From positions 2,848 through 46,122 of the forward strand of contig QPGA01000034.1 of NCBI GenBank assembly GCA_003332265.1: 43,275 nucleotides of DNA, read 5' to 3'. The position numbers and the translations under genes were made by a program. Positions 43,224-43,275 of this stretch are shown one piece after another. The first letter of the stretch is position 1, and each line of letters starts with the position of its first letter. The notes beneath the pieces are model-generated. The model saw only the letters and a program-made list of their open reading frames with translations, was not told the DNA's origin and searched no databases. The stretch is from Candidatus Accumulibacter meliphilus. GTDB taxonomy: Bacteria > Pseudomonadota > Gammaproteobacteria > Burkholderiales > Rhodocyclaceae.

Positions 43224-43231
43224 GAAGGGGC

Positions 43232-43275
43232 ATGTACACGACGCACACTGCCAGCACTGGGCTGGTTAAAATCCA
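43232..43275 (+). CDS. unidentified gene, first 14 codons only
   Basis: ATG 43232 follows an exact AGGAGG at ideal spacing and opens a frame reading MYTTHTASTGLVKI to the window edge. Too little is present to identify it. The strong but hairpin-buried ribosome binding site suggests regulated translation. Confidence 0.55.
   Translation, partial: MYTTHTASTGLVKI

Larger units (their letters stand above)
42733..43231. other. intergenic region after ppk2 pair
   Basis: No convincing gene lies in this 499-base region; the short frames on both strands lack family features and good starts. It contains the hairpin at 42789-42816, a lower-GC segment from about 43020, a possible promoter at 43097-43126 and the leader hairpin at 43200-43223 of the next gene. 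Confidence 0.5.

Overview
The window looks like chromosomal DNA of a high-GC betaproteobacterium. The evidence is gene order and sequence type: uvrC-pgsA-tRNA-Gly-tRNA-Cys; lepA-lepB-DUF4845-rnc-era-recO-pdxJ-acpS-nagZ; yceD-rpmF-plsX-fabHDG-acpP-fabF; and an EarP/EF-P pair in which EF-P carries Arg32. Two adjacent class I PPK2 polyphosphate kinases suggest a polyphosphate-handling member of the Rhodocyclales. 'Candidatus Accumulibacter' or a relative is my inference, not a demonstrated identity.

Layout. 1-2700 is the end of an integrated mobile element: a truncated ssb, an ICE-type regulator-like gene, an excisionase-like HTH gene and a tyrosine integrase that abuts the 3' end of tRNA-Cys. 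2700-5679 holds the tRNA-Gly/tRNA-Cys operon with a near-consensus promoter, two tandem copies of a structured intergenic repeat, pgsA and uvrC. 5867-7612 is earP-efp on the plus strand, closed by an intrinsic terminator. 7679-18124 on the minus strand is a long chain of genes, many joined by 4-base ATGA overlaps: rpoE-rseC-degP-DUF836, then a terminator, then lepA through nagZ. The anti-sigma genes rseA and rseB, expected between rpoE and rseC, are absent. nadB (plus) diverges from rpoE. 19874-26507 on the minus strand is the fatty-acid/phospholipid initiation cluster. maf and an RsmI-like methyltransferase lie on the plus strand. rluC-HAD-Rieske-sppA form an overlapping minus-strand operon diverging from rne. 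After rne come a third copy of the dispersed repeat, a tripartite RND efflux operon (adaptor, pump, outer-membrane channel), two tandem ppk2 genes, and the first codons of an unidentified gene whose Shine-Dalgarno lies in a hairpin.

How the genes work together. The centre is a housekeeping block: translation quality (EF-P and its rhamnosyltransferase, LepA, RNase III, Era, RluC, RNase E), envelope biogenesis and stress (sigma E, DegP, RseC, LepB, SppA, NagZ), and lipid synthesis (PlsX, FabH/D/G/F, AcpP, AcpS, PgsA). The accessory features are the integrated element at the left, the RND pump, the paired PPK2 kinases and the dispersed structured repeats. I see no CRISPR array, no insertion sequence and no clearly novel multi-gene system. 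The best leads are the structured repeat family, the missing anti-sigma genes and the hairpin that hides a ribosome binding site at the right edge.
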